Of a DNA stretch of 64,000 nt, positions 35,894-46,846 are shown in pieces. This stretch comes from Lotus japonicus. Lineage: Eukaryota > Streptophyta > Magnoliopsida > Fabales > Fabaceae. Each line of letters begins with the position of its first letter. The first letter of the stretch is position 1. Under the pieces are notes generated by a model that searched no databases, was not told the origin of the DNA, and saw only the letters and a program-made list of their open reading frames with translations. The DNA is taken from contig NC_080046.1 of the NCBI RefSeq assembly GCF_012489685.1, positions 31,217,763-31,281,762 of the forward strand, given 5' to 3'. Both the position numbers and the translations under genes were made by a program.

Positions 35894-38797
35894 CTAATCC
35901 GCATCACAGTAACCTGTTAACACTGAATTAGTGTTGCGAGAGTACAAAATGCCATAATCACTTGTACCACTGATATACTTAATGATCCTTTTCACTTGAA
36001 TGAGATGACTAGTCTTTGGTTCTGCTTGATACCTAGCACAGACTCCAACTGCAAAAGTAATATCTGGTCTGCTGGCAGTGAGATACAAAAGACTTCCAAT
36101 CATGCTTCTATATAAACTAGGATCCACATCAGTACCTTTCCCATCCTTTGTAAGCTTGATATGAGTTGCAGCAGGAGTTCTTTTATGGCCAGCATTCTCA
36201 AGACCAAACTTCTTAACAATTCCCTTGGCATACTTACTTTGAGTGATGAATAAGGTATCTTCCATCTGTTTTACCTGAAGTCCCAGAAAGTAAGTTAATT
36301 CGCCTACAAGACTCATTTCAAACTCAGATTTCATTTGTTCAACAAATTGTTCCACCATATGGTTCGACATGCCACCAAACACGATGTCATCAACATAAAT
36401 TTGAGCTACCATGAGTTCACTGCCATTTTTCTTAACAAACAAGGTTTTGTCAATGCCACCTTTGTCATAACCATTGTTGATCAGAAACTCTGTCAATCTT
36501 TCATACCAGGCTCTAGGTGCTTGTTTTAAGCCATACAGAGCCTTTTTCAATCTGTACACATGATCTGGAAAACTTGGATCTACAAACCCTTTAGGTTGTT
36601 CCACATAGACTTCTTCATCCAGGTAACCATTCAAGAATGCACTCTTGACGTCCATTTGATATAGTCTGAATTTTAGCAAACATGCTACTCCTAACAACAA
36701 TCTGATAGATTCAAGACGAGCAACAGGAGCAAATGTTTCATCAAAGTCTACCCCTTCTATTTGAGAGTATCCCTGAGCAACTAGACGAGATTTGTTCCTT
36801 GTCACATTACCACTCTCATCAGACTTGTTCCTGAATATCCACTTAGTTCCCACAACATTTGCATCATCAGGTCTTGGAACCAATTCCCACACTTCATTTC
36901 TCTTGAACTGTCCCAGTTCCTCTTGCATGGATTGAATCCAGAACTCATCAGTCAGAGCTTCTTTGACATTCTTTGGTTCTATTTTTGATATGAAGCATGC
37001 ATTAGAAACTAGATCCCTTGACCTTGTAATGACCCCATCATTCAGATCACCAATGATATTTTCTTTTGGATGTATCTTCTGAATTCTAATAGAGGGTTCT
37101 TTGGTAGCTAAAGGCAGTTGAGAGACAGTGTCTTCTTGTTCATTTTGGAATTGAATTGCTGGCTCATCTGGTTCCCCATTAGTATACTCATACGGTAGAT
37201 CATCTTCATCATGTGCTTGTTCCGTTCTCTCATTGGATGTATCATCAACAACAACATTAATGGATTCCATCATGACTCTCGTGCGGATATTATAAACTCT
37301 GTAAGCTCTGCTGTTTCCAGAATATCCCAGAAATATTCCAACTTCACTTTTAGGATCCAGTTTTCTCCTATGTTCTCTGTCAGTCAGAATGTAGCACTTG
37401 CTCCCAAAAACATGGAAATACTTCACTGTAGGTTTCTTTCCTTTCCATAGTTCATACTGAGTGACTGTGTCTCCTTGACGAATAGTGACACGATTGTGAA
37501 TGTAGCAGGCAGTGTTGATAGCTTCAGCCCAAAAATGATATGGTAGATTTTTTGCATGCAACATAGCTCTAGCAGATTCTTGCAATGTCCTGTTCTCCCT
37601 TTCAACCACTCCATTTTGCTGAGGAGTGATAGGAGCAGAGAATTCATGTTTGATTCCTTCAGATGAGCAGAACTCAGAGAATTGACCATTTTCAAATTCT
37701 TTTCCATGATCACTTCGTATTTTGACAATCCCACTCCCTTTTTCCCTTTGCACTTGGAGACATAGTTCTTTGAACACTTCAAAGGTGTCTGACTTCTCCT
37801 TCAGAAATTCTACCCAAGTGAACCTGGAAAAATCATCTACACAGACAAAAACGTACCTTTTTCCTCCCAGACTTTCCACTTGCATTGGCCCCATCAAATC
37901 CATGTGCAGTAGTTCAAGCACTTTTGATGTAGTCAGATGTTGTAACTTCTGGTGAGACATTTTGACCTGCTTCCCAATCTGACATTCACCACAAACCTTT
38001 CCTTCTTGGATGTTCAACTTTGGTATCCCTCTAACTACTTCCTCAGCAACAATCCTTTTCATACTCTTAAGATTCAGATGACCTAACTTTTGGTGCCAGA
38101 TTCTAACTTCATCTTCTTTAGACATCAAACATCGAGCAGACAAAGATGTTGTTTCAGAGGTCCACATGTAGCAGTTGTCCTTTGATCTAGCTCCTCTCAT
38201 CAGCACATCCTTGTTCTTATTTTTGACAACACACCCAGACTGTTTGAACACCACCTTCAAGCCTTGGTCACAAAGTTGACTTATGCTGATCAAGTTTGCA
38301 GTTAACCCTTCAACTAGCAAGACATCATCAAGGTTTGGAGATCCTGTGTCAGACAATTTTCCAATTCCTCTGATCTTTCCTTTGGCTCCATCCCCAAAAG
38401 TAACAAAGCTCTTAGCATGTGGTTTCACTTTCTCAAGATAACTTTTTACTCCTGTCATGTGTCTGGAACACCCACTATCAAAGTACCAGTCTTCTTTTGA
38501 TGATGCGCGCAGAGAGGTGTGAGCAATGAGAGCAGTAACATTAACCCTAGGCTTCCACTTTCTTTTGTCTGGACTTTTCTTTTCATCTTCTCGTGATACA
38601 CCTTGAAGCATAGGATATCCATACAGCTTGAAGCAATATGGTCTAATGTGACCAAATCTGCCACAGTAATGACATCTCCAAGTTGAATTTTGATAGTTCC
38701 TGACTTGAGCATACGAATGTGTAACCGATTGCTGGGGCCTGTGGTTCCACATTTTAACATTTGATTGCCTTCCAATCTGCACATGTTCCTTGGTCAT
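35894..38797 (-). CDS. pol: copia-1 pol: protease, integrase, RT, start of RNase H
   Basis: A 967-residue frame. A CCHC knuckle comes first (C42, C45, H50, C55), then aspartic protease [10 protein letters not shown] (D107), and the GAG-pre-integrase motif [10 protein letters not shown] near 233. The integrase has catalytic D300, D363 and E399 ([24 protein letters not shown]). RT has [11 protein letters not shown] (D716) and YVDD (D802, D803). The frame stops at YCDAD, inside RNase H, at TAG 35894-35896. The ATG at 38797 is two codons after the gag stop and in the same frame, so gag and pol were one polyprotein frame now broken by TAG at 38801-38803. It would copy and integrate the element if the stops were absent or suppressed. 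Confidence 0.93.
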   Translation of the reverse strand: MTKEHVQIGRQSNVKMWNHRPQQSVTHSYAQVRNYQNSTWRCHYCGRFGHIRPYCFKLYGYPMLQGVSREDEKKSPDKRKWKPRVNVTALIAHTSLRASSKEDWYFDSGCSRHMTGVKSYLEKVKPHAKSFVTFGDGAKGKIRGIGKLSDTGSPNLDDVLLVEGLTANLISISQLCDQGLKVVFKQSGCVVKNKNKDVLMRGARSKDNCYMWTSETTSLSARCLMSKEDEVRIWHQKLGHLNLKSMKRIVAEEVVRGIPKLNIQEGKVCGECQIGKQVKMSHQKLQHLTTSKVLELLHMDLMGPMQVESLGGKRYVFVCVDDFSRFTWVEFLKEKSDTFEVFKELCLQVQREKGSGIVKIRSDHGKEFENGQFSEFCSSEGIKHEFSAPITPQQNGVVERENRTLQESARAMLHAKNLPYHFWAEAINTACYIHNRVTIRQGDTVTQYELWKGKKPTVKYFHVFGSKCYILTDREHRRKLDPKSEVGIFLGYSGNSRAYRVYNIRTRVMMESINVVVDDTSNERTEQAHDEDDLPYEYTNGEPDEPAIQFQNEQEDTVSQLPLATKEPSIRIQKIHPKENIIGDLNDGVITRSRDLVSNACFISKIEPKNVKEALTDEFWIQSMQEELGQFKRNEVWELVPRPDDANVVGTKWIFRNKSDESGNVTRNKSRLVAQGYSQIEGVDFDETFAPVARLESIRLLLGVACLLKFRLYQMDVKSAFLNGYLDEEVYVEQPKGFVDPSFPDHVYRLKKALYGLKQAPRAWYERLTEFLINNGYDKGGIDKTLFVKKNGSELMVAQIYVDDIVFGGMSNHMVEQFVEQMKSEFEMSLVGELTYFLGLQVKQMEDTLFITQSKYAKGIVKKFGLENAGHKRTPAATHIKLTKDGKGTDVDPSLYRSMIGSLLYLTASRPDITFAVGVCARYQAEPKTSHLIQVKRIIKYISGTSDYGILYSRNTNSVLTGYCDAD

Positions 38798-38800
38798 GTT

Positions 38801-40189
38801 CTAACTTGCCTTGTTAACAGCACGATAATCAAATCCTATCCCAGTCTTATCACCTGCACTTTTTCCCACATCAAGAATTTCATCCAGAATATCAGTGCTT
38901 TTGCTCATCATGCGAATGGACTTGGTCATTCCTTCTATTTTTGAGTTCAATAAGGCAACTTCTTCAGTTAGCTTCTTCTTCTCAGCTTGAAGGTCAAGGA
39001 CTTGCTTCTTTTGTTGCTGACCATAGATACATGCTTCTTTCCACTTAGTGTAGAGAAGTTTATAGGCTTCAGCAAGTTCCTCATCGGAGATTTCCTTGTC
39101 ACTGTCTCCATCATCTGAATCACATCTAACCATGAATGATGTTACTTTGTTTGCTGTTACATCTTCACCTTCAGTATCAGATTCATCATCAGACCAAGTG
39201 GTGACCATTCCTTTCTTCTGTTTCTTTAAGTATGTGGCACATTCAGCCCTGATGTGGCCAAAACCCTCACATTCATGACATTGAACTCCTCGGCCATTTC
39301 CTGCCTTGTCTTCATCTTTCATTTTTCTTTGAAATTGCTGATTCTTGAAGTTGTCAGGCCGTTTGTCTTGCACATTTGGCCTTGATCGTTTATCCAGCCT
39401 CTTCAAAACCTTGTTGAATTTTCTTCCCAGAAAAGCAATGGCTTCAGATATGCTTTCATTAGTTTCATTGTCAGACATATCATCATCTAAATCTGTGCTT
39501 GAGACAAGAGCAATGCTTTTATTTCTTTTCTCAGGTCTATCATTCTGAGTCATTTCAAAAGTCATCAAAGATCCAATAAGCTCATCCACCTTGATACTGC
39601 TTATGTCTTGAGCTTCTTCAATAGCAGTTACTTTCATGTCGAACTTCTTGGGAAGAGATCTGAGAATCTTTCTCACAAGCTTCTCCTCTGACATTTGTTC
39701 CCCTAAAGCGAATGAGGAGTTTACCATATCACGCAGTCTCATATGAAAATCAGAAATGGTCTCATCTTCCTTCATCTTTAAGTTCTCAAACTGAGTTGTT
39801 AGAATTTGAAGCCTCGACATTCTAACTCTGGAAGTCCCCTCATGAGCAGTCTTGAGAATCTCCCAAGCATCCTTTGCCACAGTGCAAGTGTTGATCAATC
39901 GGAACATATTTTTATCCACTCCATTGAATATAGCATTCAGCGCTTTAGAGTTGCCCAACGCTTCCTCATCCTCTTCTTTATTCCATTCATCCTCAGGTTT
40001 CAATTCACCAACAGATGACCCTTCCTTGGGTATATTGACCGGATGTTTCCAACCTTTGACAATAGCCTTCCAGGTCTTGCTGTCAATTGATTTAAGAAAC
40101 GCAATCATACGCGCCTTCCAGTAGTCGTAGTTGGTGCCATCCAGAATAGGTGGTCTATTCACAGAACCACCTTCCTTTGAGTTGTCCAT
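38801..40189 (-). CDS. gag: copia-1 gag
   Basis: 462 residues from an ATG 66 bp inside the 5' LTR boundary (MDNSKEGGSVNRPPILDG). A copia gag N-terminal motif (YDYWKARMIAFLKS, about 21-34) comes first. A UBN2-type capsid region follows (ILTTQFENLKMKEDETISDF to LIGSLMTFE, about 129-211). A CCHC knuckle CHECEGFGHIRAEC is at 304-317 and a predicted coiled coil of heptad-like Leu/Lys/Glu sequence at about 385-440. The CHECEGFGH form is typical of Sireviruses. It ends at TAG (38801-38803) in frame with pol. The protein would form the virus-like particle in the cytoplasm. Confidence 0.92.
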   Translation of the reverse strand: MDNSKEGGSVNRPPILDGTNYDYWKARMIAFLKSIDSKTWKAIVKGWKHPVNIPKEGSSVGELKPEDEWNKEEDEEALGNSKALNAIFNGVDKNMFRLINTCTVAKDAWEILKTAHEGTSRVRMSRLQILTTQFENLKMKEDETISDFHMRLRDMVNSSFALGEQMSEEKLVRKILRSLPKKFDMKVTAIEEAQDISSIKVDELIGSLMTFEMTQNDRPEKRNKSIALVSSTDLDDDMSDNETNESISEAIAFLGRKFNKVLKRLDKRSRPNVQDKRPDNFKNQQFQRKMKDEDKAGNGRGVQCHECEGFGHIRAECATYLKKQKKGMVTTWSDDESDTEGEDVTANKVTSFMVRCDSDDGDSDKEISDEELAEAYKLLYTKWKEACIYGQQQKKQVLDLQAEKKKLTEEVALLNSKIEGMTKSIRMMSKSTDILDEILDVGKSAGDKTGIGFDYRAVNKAS

Positions 40190-40239
40190 TGGAACCGAAT
40201 CAGTCTTCCCTGGAGCTCACCCAACCAGAACAGGGTGCC

Positions 40240-40254
40240 TGCTCTGATGCCAAT
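40240..40254 (-). promoter_or_regulatory. copia-1 primer binding site (initiator Met tRNA type)
   Basis: On the minus strand, immediately after the 5' LTR, the sequence reads ATTGGCATCAGAGC. It matches the usual plant copia site TGGTATCAGAGC with one change (C for T). This fixes the LTR boundary at 40255. Confidence 0.9.
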
Positions 40255-41178
40255 TGAAATTCGTATTCACCTAGGACAGATGTGATACACAATGTTGCAA
40301 CAATGTGTAGCACAACAAAACACAATCAGAGTATCAATAATAAACAAACAGTTAAAACACAAGGAGTTGTTAACCCAGTTCGGTGAACATCACCTACGTC
40401 TGGAGGATACCAATCCAGGAGTCAATTCACTATCAAATAATAGTTCTCAGGTCACATAAAAGTCCCTCCTATACCTAAGTACTCCCCCTTAGTATAGAGC
40501 CTCTTATATGTTCACCACTATTACACAAGTGAATCAAGCTTAGCCCTTCTCCTCTAAGCTATGAGAAAACTTTCTCTAACTCCTAACAATCACTGCCACA
40601 GTGATCAAGACATGTTTATCAAAAACAGTTTGATGAGATTACAACTCAACTAAACAAATTCAACTCAGTACTTTGATGAACTAAAGCACTAAGTTGGTAC
40701 AACACTCACAAGAGGACTCACAAACAAAACCCTAAAATCAATATCTGAATCTCTGAATCCGTGCACAGCTAGGGTTTACAAGTTCCTTTTATATAGACGT
40801 TCACTTGGGGCTTGGATCTTCAATGGGCTGAACGTCATAGAGTCCACTAACACACTTCTGGAAAGAATCTTCATGGAATCAAATCTTACCAGAATAAAAT
40901 AACAGAACCAAGTAAAACAGAATTTGAGATAGACTTGGTCCATACGATATTAATCTTGTTACTTCAGCCAAGATTAAAACAAACACGCCTTCAGAAGATA
41001 AAACGCACAGCATAGGATAAAAACTTCTGAATCACCATACAGTTAGCAACCTCACAACAAGCTTGACTTTAACAACTGAACAAGCAACATATGTAATTCC
41101 ACCATGTTGCTCCAGATGTTGGAACATATGGTTGCCCATCATGTTTTGAGCAAAATGCAGCCAATCAAAAGAACTACA
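40255..41178 (-). repeat. copia-1 5' LTR
   Basis: A 924-bp LTR that promotes minus-strand transcription. The minus-strand TATA motif CTATATAAAAG is at 40786-40796. It is identical to the 3' LTR except for one visible base (40923). Confidence 0.96.
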
Positions 41179-41183
41179 CAAGG

Positions 41184-44100
41184 CACCAAAGGTTGAGCCG
41201 TCGGTGAATGCTGTTAGTGGGAAGCGCCCGGTGGCGAAGGGAAGAGCGTATACAATGGACGGCGAAGAGGCTGAAGGAGCTGATGGGTTGATCAGAGGAG
41301 AATGTGAAATTGACGGTAATCTTCTAACTGTACTCTTTGATTCTGGTGCAACTCATTCATTTGTCTCTAAGGATTGCGTATCAAGACTGCATCTGCCTAT
41401 TACTACTTTGAGTTTTGATCTTATGGTAACTACACTTGCTAGGACTCTAGTTGCTAATGCCGCATGCATGCACTGTTTAGTAGTATATAGAGATAGAACT
41501 TTTCATGCCAATCTAGTATGTTTACCCCTTAAAAACCTAGATGTAATCCTCGGGATGGATTGGTTATCCCACTACCATTGTCTTTTGGACTGTAGTCGAA
41601 AGAAAGTGGTGTTCCCAGACTCGGATCTTTTTGAGTATCTTTCTATTAACCACATTAGTGCATCGTTGAGCGAGGGCACTCAGAGGTACTTTTCATTGCT
41701 AAGTCTGGAGGGGAAGAAGGAATCGGATATTCATGGTATTCCGGTGGTTCGAGATTTTGCGGATGTTTTTCCTGGAGATGTACCTGGACTACCGCCTGTA
41801 CGCGATGTAGAGTTTGTGATCGACATTGTACCCGGAACCGGACCGATTTCGATTGCACCTTACCGTATGGCACCTGCGGAGTTAGTAGAGTTGACATCTC
41901 AGTTGGAGGATCATTCGGCAAAAGGATTCATTCGACCAAGTGTTTCACCGTGGGGAGCGCCAGTGCTTTTAGTTAAGAAGAAAGATGGAAGGTCGAGATT
42001 GTGTGTGGATTATCGACAACTGAACAAGGCGACGATCAAGAACCGATACCCGTTGCCGAGGATAGATGATTTGATGGATCGGTTACGAGGGGCTGCCGTA
42101 TTTTCGAAGATAGATTTGAAGTCAGGCTACCATCAGATCAGGGTGAAGACTGAGGATATACCAAAGACTGCATTCAGAACACGTTACGGACACTATGAGT
42201 ACCTAGTGATGCCGTTTGGAGTGACAAATGCACCTGCTGTTTTCATGGATTACATGAACCGCATCTTTCATGATTTCTTAGATCGGTTTGTGGTGGTGTT
42301 TATTGATGACATATTGATCTATTCGAAGGACGCGAAGGAACATGAAGGACATTTGCGCCAATTTTTACAAGTGTTGAGAGAGAAGAAGCTGTATGCGAAC
42401 CCTTCCAAGTGTGAATTCTGGCTGGGGGAATTTAATTTCTTAGGCCATGTTATCTCAAAGGAAGGCATAGCTGTGGATCCGGCGAAAGTAGAGACTGTTT
42501 TGGCTTGGGAGCAACCGAAGACGGTGACAGAAATCAGAAGTTTTGTGGGTTTAGCTGGTTATTATAGACGCTTCATTGAGGGATTTGCCAAGATCGTTGG
42601 ACCTTTGACTCAATTGACGAGGAAGGATCAACCTTTTGCATGGACTGAGGCGTGTGAAACAAGTTTCCAGACACTGAAGGAACGTTTGACGACTTCACCT
42701 GTGCTTATTTTGCCACAACCGGAAGAACCTTATGAGGTTTATTTTGATGCTTCGTATCAAGGCTTGGGATGTGTGCTGATGCAACATCGAAAGGTGGTGG
42801 CTTATGCTTCGAGACAGTTGAAGACTCATGAGAGGAACTATCCGACTCACGATTTGGAGTTAGCTGCCATTGTGTTTTCGCTGAAGATTAGGAGGCATTA
42901 TCTCTATGGTTGCACTTTCACGATATTTAGTGATCACAAGAGTCTTAAATACTTGTTTGATCAGAAGGAGCTGAACATGAGGCAACGAAGATGGATGGAG
43001 TTCATCAAAGACTATGAGTTCACGTTGCAATATCACCCTGGGAAGGCGAATGTAGTTGCTGATGCTTTGAGTAGGAAAATTCATGTCTCGTCAATGATGG
43101 TTAAAGAGCTGGAGTTGCTGGAACAATTTCGAGATATGAGTTTAGGTGTGACACCGTCTGAGGGTAAGTTGAAGTTCGAAATGATCAGAATTGCCAGTGG
43201 ACTGATGGAAGAGATTAAACAGCAACAACTGCAAGATGAGTTTCTGCTGGAGAAGAGGAACTTGGTAATTCAAGGGAAAGACCCGGAATTCAAGATCGGA
43301 ACTGATGATATCTTAAGATGCAAGGACAGAGTGTGTGTACCCAATAATCCAGAATTGAGAAGGCTGATCATGGATGAAGGACACAAAAGCAAATGGAGTA
43401 TTCATCCGGGAATGACAAAGATGTATCAAGATTTGAAACTGAATTTCTGGTGGCCAGGAATGAAGAAACAAGTGGCCGAGTATGTAGCTGCATGTTTGAC
43501 TTGTCAGAAGGCGAAGGTAGAGCATCAAAGACCTGCTGGTATGCTACAGAGCTTAGACGTGCCAGAATGGAAATGGGATAGCATATCCATGGATTTTGTG
43601 GTAGCTTTGCCAAGAACACAGAAGCGACACGATTCGATTTGGGTAATTGTAGACCGTTTGACCAAGTCAGCGTATTTTCTACCAGTGAGAACTACCTACA
43701 ATGTGGAAAAGTTGGCTGAGATTTATGTGGCGGAGATTGTGAGACTACACGGAGTTCCGACGAGTATTGTGTCTGATCGGGATCCGAAGTTTACTTCGCA
43801 CTTTTGGGGAGCTCTTCATGATGCGTTAGGAACCAAGCTGAGGTTGAGTTCGGCGTATCATCCACAAACTGATGGGCAAACTGAGAGAACTATTCATTCG
43901 CTAGAGGATCTACTACGGGCTTGTGTGTTAGATAACAGAGGAAGCTGGGATGATCTTCTGCCATTGATTGAATTTACATATAACAATAGTTTTCATGCGA
44001 GCATTAGAATGGCACCGTATGAAGCTTTGTATGGCCGAAAGTGTAGGACACCGTTGTGTTGGTATCAAGATGGGGAGAGTTTGTTGATTGGGCCAGAAAT

Positions 44101-44225
44101 GCTGCAACAGACGACTGAGAAGGTTAAGCAGATCAGAGAAAAGATGAGATCTTCACAGAGCAGACAGAAGAGTTATGCTGACCAGAGACGTAGGACCCTA
44201 GAGTTTGAGGAAGGTGACCATGTGT
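41184..44225 (+). pseudogene. pol: gypsy pol, main part: protease, RT, RNase H, integrase (split by copia-2)
   Basis: The frame enters from the gag zinc knuckle and runs unbroken to the copia-2 site; the first listed start, at 41204, is a GTG, so no true initiation is implied. Residues counted from 41204: protease [10 protein letters not shown] (D46); RT with [19 protein letters not shown]304 ([13 protein letters not shown]) and FIDD (D368, D369); RNase H FDAS, DLELAA and FSDHK, ending VADALSR near 622; integrase zinc finger H727, H734, C764, C767; integrase core D797, D858, E894. All catalytic residues are present, so this part decayed little before it was split. The reading frame continues at 56336. 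Position inside a truncated element makes expression unlikely. Confidence 0.92.
44221..44225. repeat. Target-site duplication of copia-2 (left)
   Basis: TGTGT at 44221-44225 is repeated at 56331-56335, flanking the TGAAGGTATG...GATCTTACA ends of copia-2. The gypsy reading frame runs on across the site once the insert is discounted. Confidence 0.97.
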
Positions 44226-45442
44226 TGAAGGTATGAAAAACGGTAGAAAGGGGGGGTTTGAATAACGTTTTCAGTACAAAACTACCACCTTAAAGATTTT
44301 AACAAATCTTTTCGAGAACTAAGTGCAAAAGATAGAGATAGAAAAGCACACAAGGATTTTATCCTGGTTCACTTGATAAATCACTCAAGCTACTCCAGTC
44401 CACCCGTTAAGGTGATTTCTTCCTTCTTAGAATGAAGGCAATCCACTAATCAGGTAAGAGTTACAACTGCACTTGAAACCTACAAGTGACTAACAATTAC
44501 ACTGACTTAGCTCACACTAAGATTCACTCTCTTAGTCTTCTCTAGGATCCGATCAACCTTGATCTCCTAAAGGAAAATCAAACAACTGTTTGAGGTTGGT
44601 GTTTACAAGGGTTTGCTTCTGAATAAGCTGAGTGTAAACTAAAATAAATTACAAGATGAAAGAAAGCTTAGAATATATCTTGCGCGTGTGTATTGCTTCT
44701 TGTATATTTTTTTTCTTCAAGCCGCTTCTTTCAATCTTCAGCCTCTATATATACTCCAAGGATTAGGGTTGAGCGTTGCATGGGAAATGCTACCGTTGGA
44801 GGGCAGTTCTGGAAAATCCAGCTTCTGCTGTGGCTGAGAACGTTAGGTAGGTCGTCAGGAAGGTACACTTGCTTTTGTACTTGGATAGCGACTTGACCTT
44901 TTAACCTAGGAGACTTCTGATCAGAGGAATGCTTCGTATTGGAACTTGTGAAGCCGGTTGATCAGAGTCAGAGGGATAGCACAGATCCTCTGACCATTGT
45001 ATCTTCTGATTCTGAACTCAGAGGGAAGAACATGGCCTTCAGAGTTTCTTGCTTCTGGACTTCAGAGTTTCCACTATTCAGCTTCTGGATCTTCAGAGTC
45101 TTCTACACCATCGGAACATCTGAACCTTCAGTGTTTCTTGGTTGTCAGAACTTCTGGATCATCAGAGCTTCTAGCGACTGAGTCCTCATCAGAGTTTGTA
45201 TAGCTTCAGATCTTCTGAAGCTTTTCCACTGTTCATACTGAACATGGTGAATGCGAAAGCGTTGCTTGGGTTACCCTTTATACACAGTGCTTCTGATTTG
45301 TGTGAAATTGAGTCAGGGTCAGAGCCTGTAAATAGCACACTCAGAAAAACACGTTAGAGTACCACAATTGTTCATATCAAAAGGTTAACTTGTAATCATC
45401 AAAACATAGAGTTGTACTACTAGATCAAAACTTGATCTTACA
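44226..45442 (-). repeat. copia-2 3' LTR
   Basis: On the plus strand it starts TGAAGGTATG and ends GATCTTACA. The minus-strand TATA-type motif (GTATATATAG) is at 44745-44754. The part upstream of it in transcription sense (about 44930-45200) is crowded with CAGAGT, TTCTGA and TCAGAG motifs. Confidence 0.96.
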
Positions 45443-46069
45443 ATCTCCCCCTTTTTGATGATGACAAAACTAAGATTTTTTATGAACAATTCTTAAACAT
45501 TAAACTGAATTCACTCAGAGTTTAGAGATATAGAATAGGACTTATCCTGATGTGAATAGTTTATCTTGCTCATTCTGAATTCAAGTTACTGCTTGATTCT
45601 GAGCTTAGCTCCCCCTGAATCTAATACTTGATGAAAACGTTAGTAAAGTCTAGATTCTGAGCTAAATCATATAAGAGTTCAGAGTGAAAAGCTTATGACA
45701 TAGATGAAAAACGAATAATCAGAGCGCATAAGTGATCAGAGTCATGGACAAGGTATCAGAGTCTTGGGTATCAGAGTCAACTTAGAATCACTTCAGAAGA
45801 AGTGAAATGTATTCCTTGTATTTGCCCAGTGACACATCTATGGTCATGAAGGTGGAACTCTTAAAATCTCCAAAAGAAAAATAAGTCACACTAACACATC
45901 TTACATCAAAAACTGGGTTTACTCCCCCTTTTTGTCATAAGCAAAAAGCTTGGGGTGTGAAAAACTTAGCTTGAAGTACAAGGTACTTCCCCCTTAGAGA
46001 AGGTCTAAGTTGAAAGAAAATGAAGACGATGTAAGAATCAGAGTGAGGCGATAATAAATAGAAGAGTTA
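45443..46069 (-). promoter_or_regulatory. copia-2 3' region with polypurine tract and repeated tract-like motifs
   Basis: The tract next to the LTR (45445-45456, CTCCCCCTTTTT on the plus strand) is followed by similar runs at 45608-45618, 45922-45934 and 45985-45994. Multiple tract copies before the 3' LTR are, as I recall, a described Sirevirus trait. No coding frame of note is present here. Confidence 0.7.
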
Positions 46070-46240
46070 ATGCAAGGGATGAACGTTTACCACCGGTCAA
46101 GTGAGGAAATAGAAGGGTCAGTTACCAAGTACTTAACCTCGAGAAACTGTAAGAGCATTAACTTTCAGAGAGAAAGTGAAGCCTATAAAAACGTTGGAGA
46201 GAAAGGTAAGCTTCACACCTCGAATAATATTCAGAAAAAA

Positions 46241-46633
46241 ATGGCATCATACAGAATGGCATTAGAAGAGCTCAGAAGGAAGGTGTTTGAGGAAGATATG
46301 TTCCTCAATATTAGGCATCCCGATGGTACAAAGACCATACAAGAGCTGACGAAGACACTGCTTGAAGAAGATCTTGGTCCAGAGATGGAGAAAGATCTGA
46401 AGGAGTTCCTCTGCTTCGTGGAAGAGATTCAGGAGCTTTGCCAGCGGGAGCTGAATCTGCTGGAAGAGAAGGAGACTGTGGAAAAGAGACTTAAGACGAC
46501 AGAAGATAGTCTAGAAAAAGATGATCTAAGCATCAAACTTGGCAACATAGAGTATGCATTGGATCGTCTGGAGAAGGAAAGAGTGGAGCAGCGCCAAGAA
46601 TGCAGAAGAATGAGGAAGGATCCTCCATTCTAG
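46241..46633 (+). CDS. Antisense ORF in copia-2, predicted coiled-coil protein
   Basis: The ORF lies opposite to the retrotransposon's own genes, between the third ORF and the 3' LTR. The ATG at 46241 has a strong context (AAAAAAATGGC). The product is 130 residues starting MASYRMALEELRRKVFEEDM. The frame is also open from an earlier ATG at 46070 (187 residues), but that extension is less protein-like. The sequence is dominated by Glu, Lys, Leu and Arg with heptad-like spacing (FLCFVEEIQELCQRELNLLE, then LEKERVEQRQECRRM), which predicts a long helix or coiled coil. No domain is recognised. Antisense extra ORFs are known in some plant LTR retrotransposons, so this is a plausible gene, but coding is unproven. 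46634-46846 holds nothing recognisable. Confidence 0.5.
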   Translation: MASYRMALEELRRKVFEEDMFLNIRHPDGTKTIQELTKTLLEEDLGPEMEKDLKEFLCFVEEIQELCQRELNLLEEKETVEKRLKTTEDSLEKDDLSIKLGNIEYALDRLEKERVEQRQECRRMRKDPPF

Positions 46634-46846
46634 ATATAGGGAATAATGTATGATGGAAAGAGTTATGATGTAAACATAGAACAATTATGAATAAAACAGG
46701 TTTTGCAAACATATGTGCCACAAATATATATAGATATATGCATATAGAATCACAAATGAACAAATTAAAGTAAGTAAATACGCAGAGTTGAAATAAAACA
46801 ACGTTAAATAAAAAGGAAAAGGAAGAAAAAGAAGAGATCCTAAAAA

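Larger units (their letters stand above)
32165..41178 (-). mobile_element. copia-1: Sirevirus-type Ty1/copia retrotransposon
   Basis: A 9014-bp element on the minus strand. Its LTRs are 924 bp each (32165-33088 and 40255-41178) with one visible difference (C at 32833, A at 40923). In transcription order it has 5' LTR, tRNA-iMet-type primer site, gag, pol (protease-integrase-RT-RNase H, the copia order), a third ORF, polypurine tract and 3' LTR. The extra ORF after pol, the CHECEGFGHIRAEC knuckle and duplicated AAGGGGGAG tracts near the 3' LTR are marks of the Sirevirus (SIRE1/Maximus) lineage. Near-identical LTRs indicate a recent insertion. Nonsense codons in gag-pol make this copy non-autonomous. 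Confidence 0.96.

Noticed and set aside
44693..45203. Open frames inside copia-2 LTRs (repeated at 55581-56091)
   Set aside because: They lie in both LTRs on the plus strand, antisense to LTR transcription. They are low-complexity products of the CAGAGT/TTCTGA motifs.
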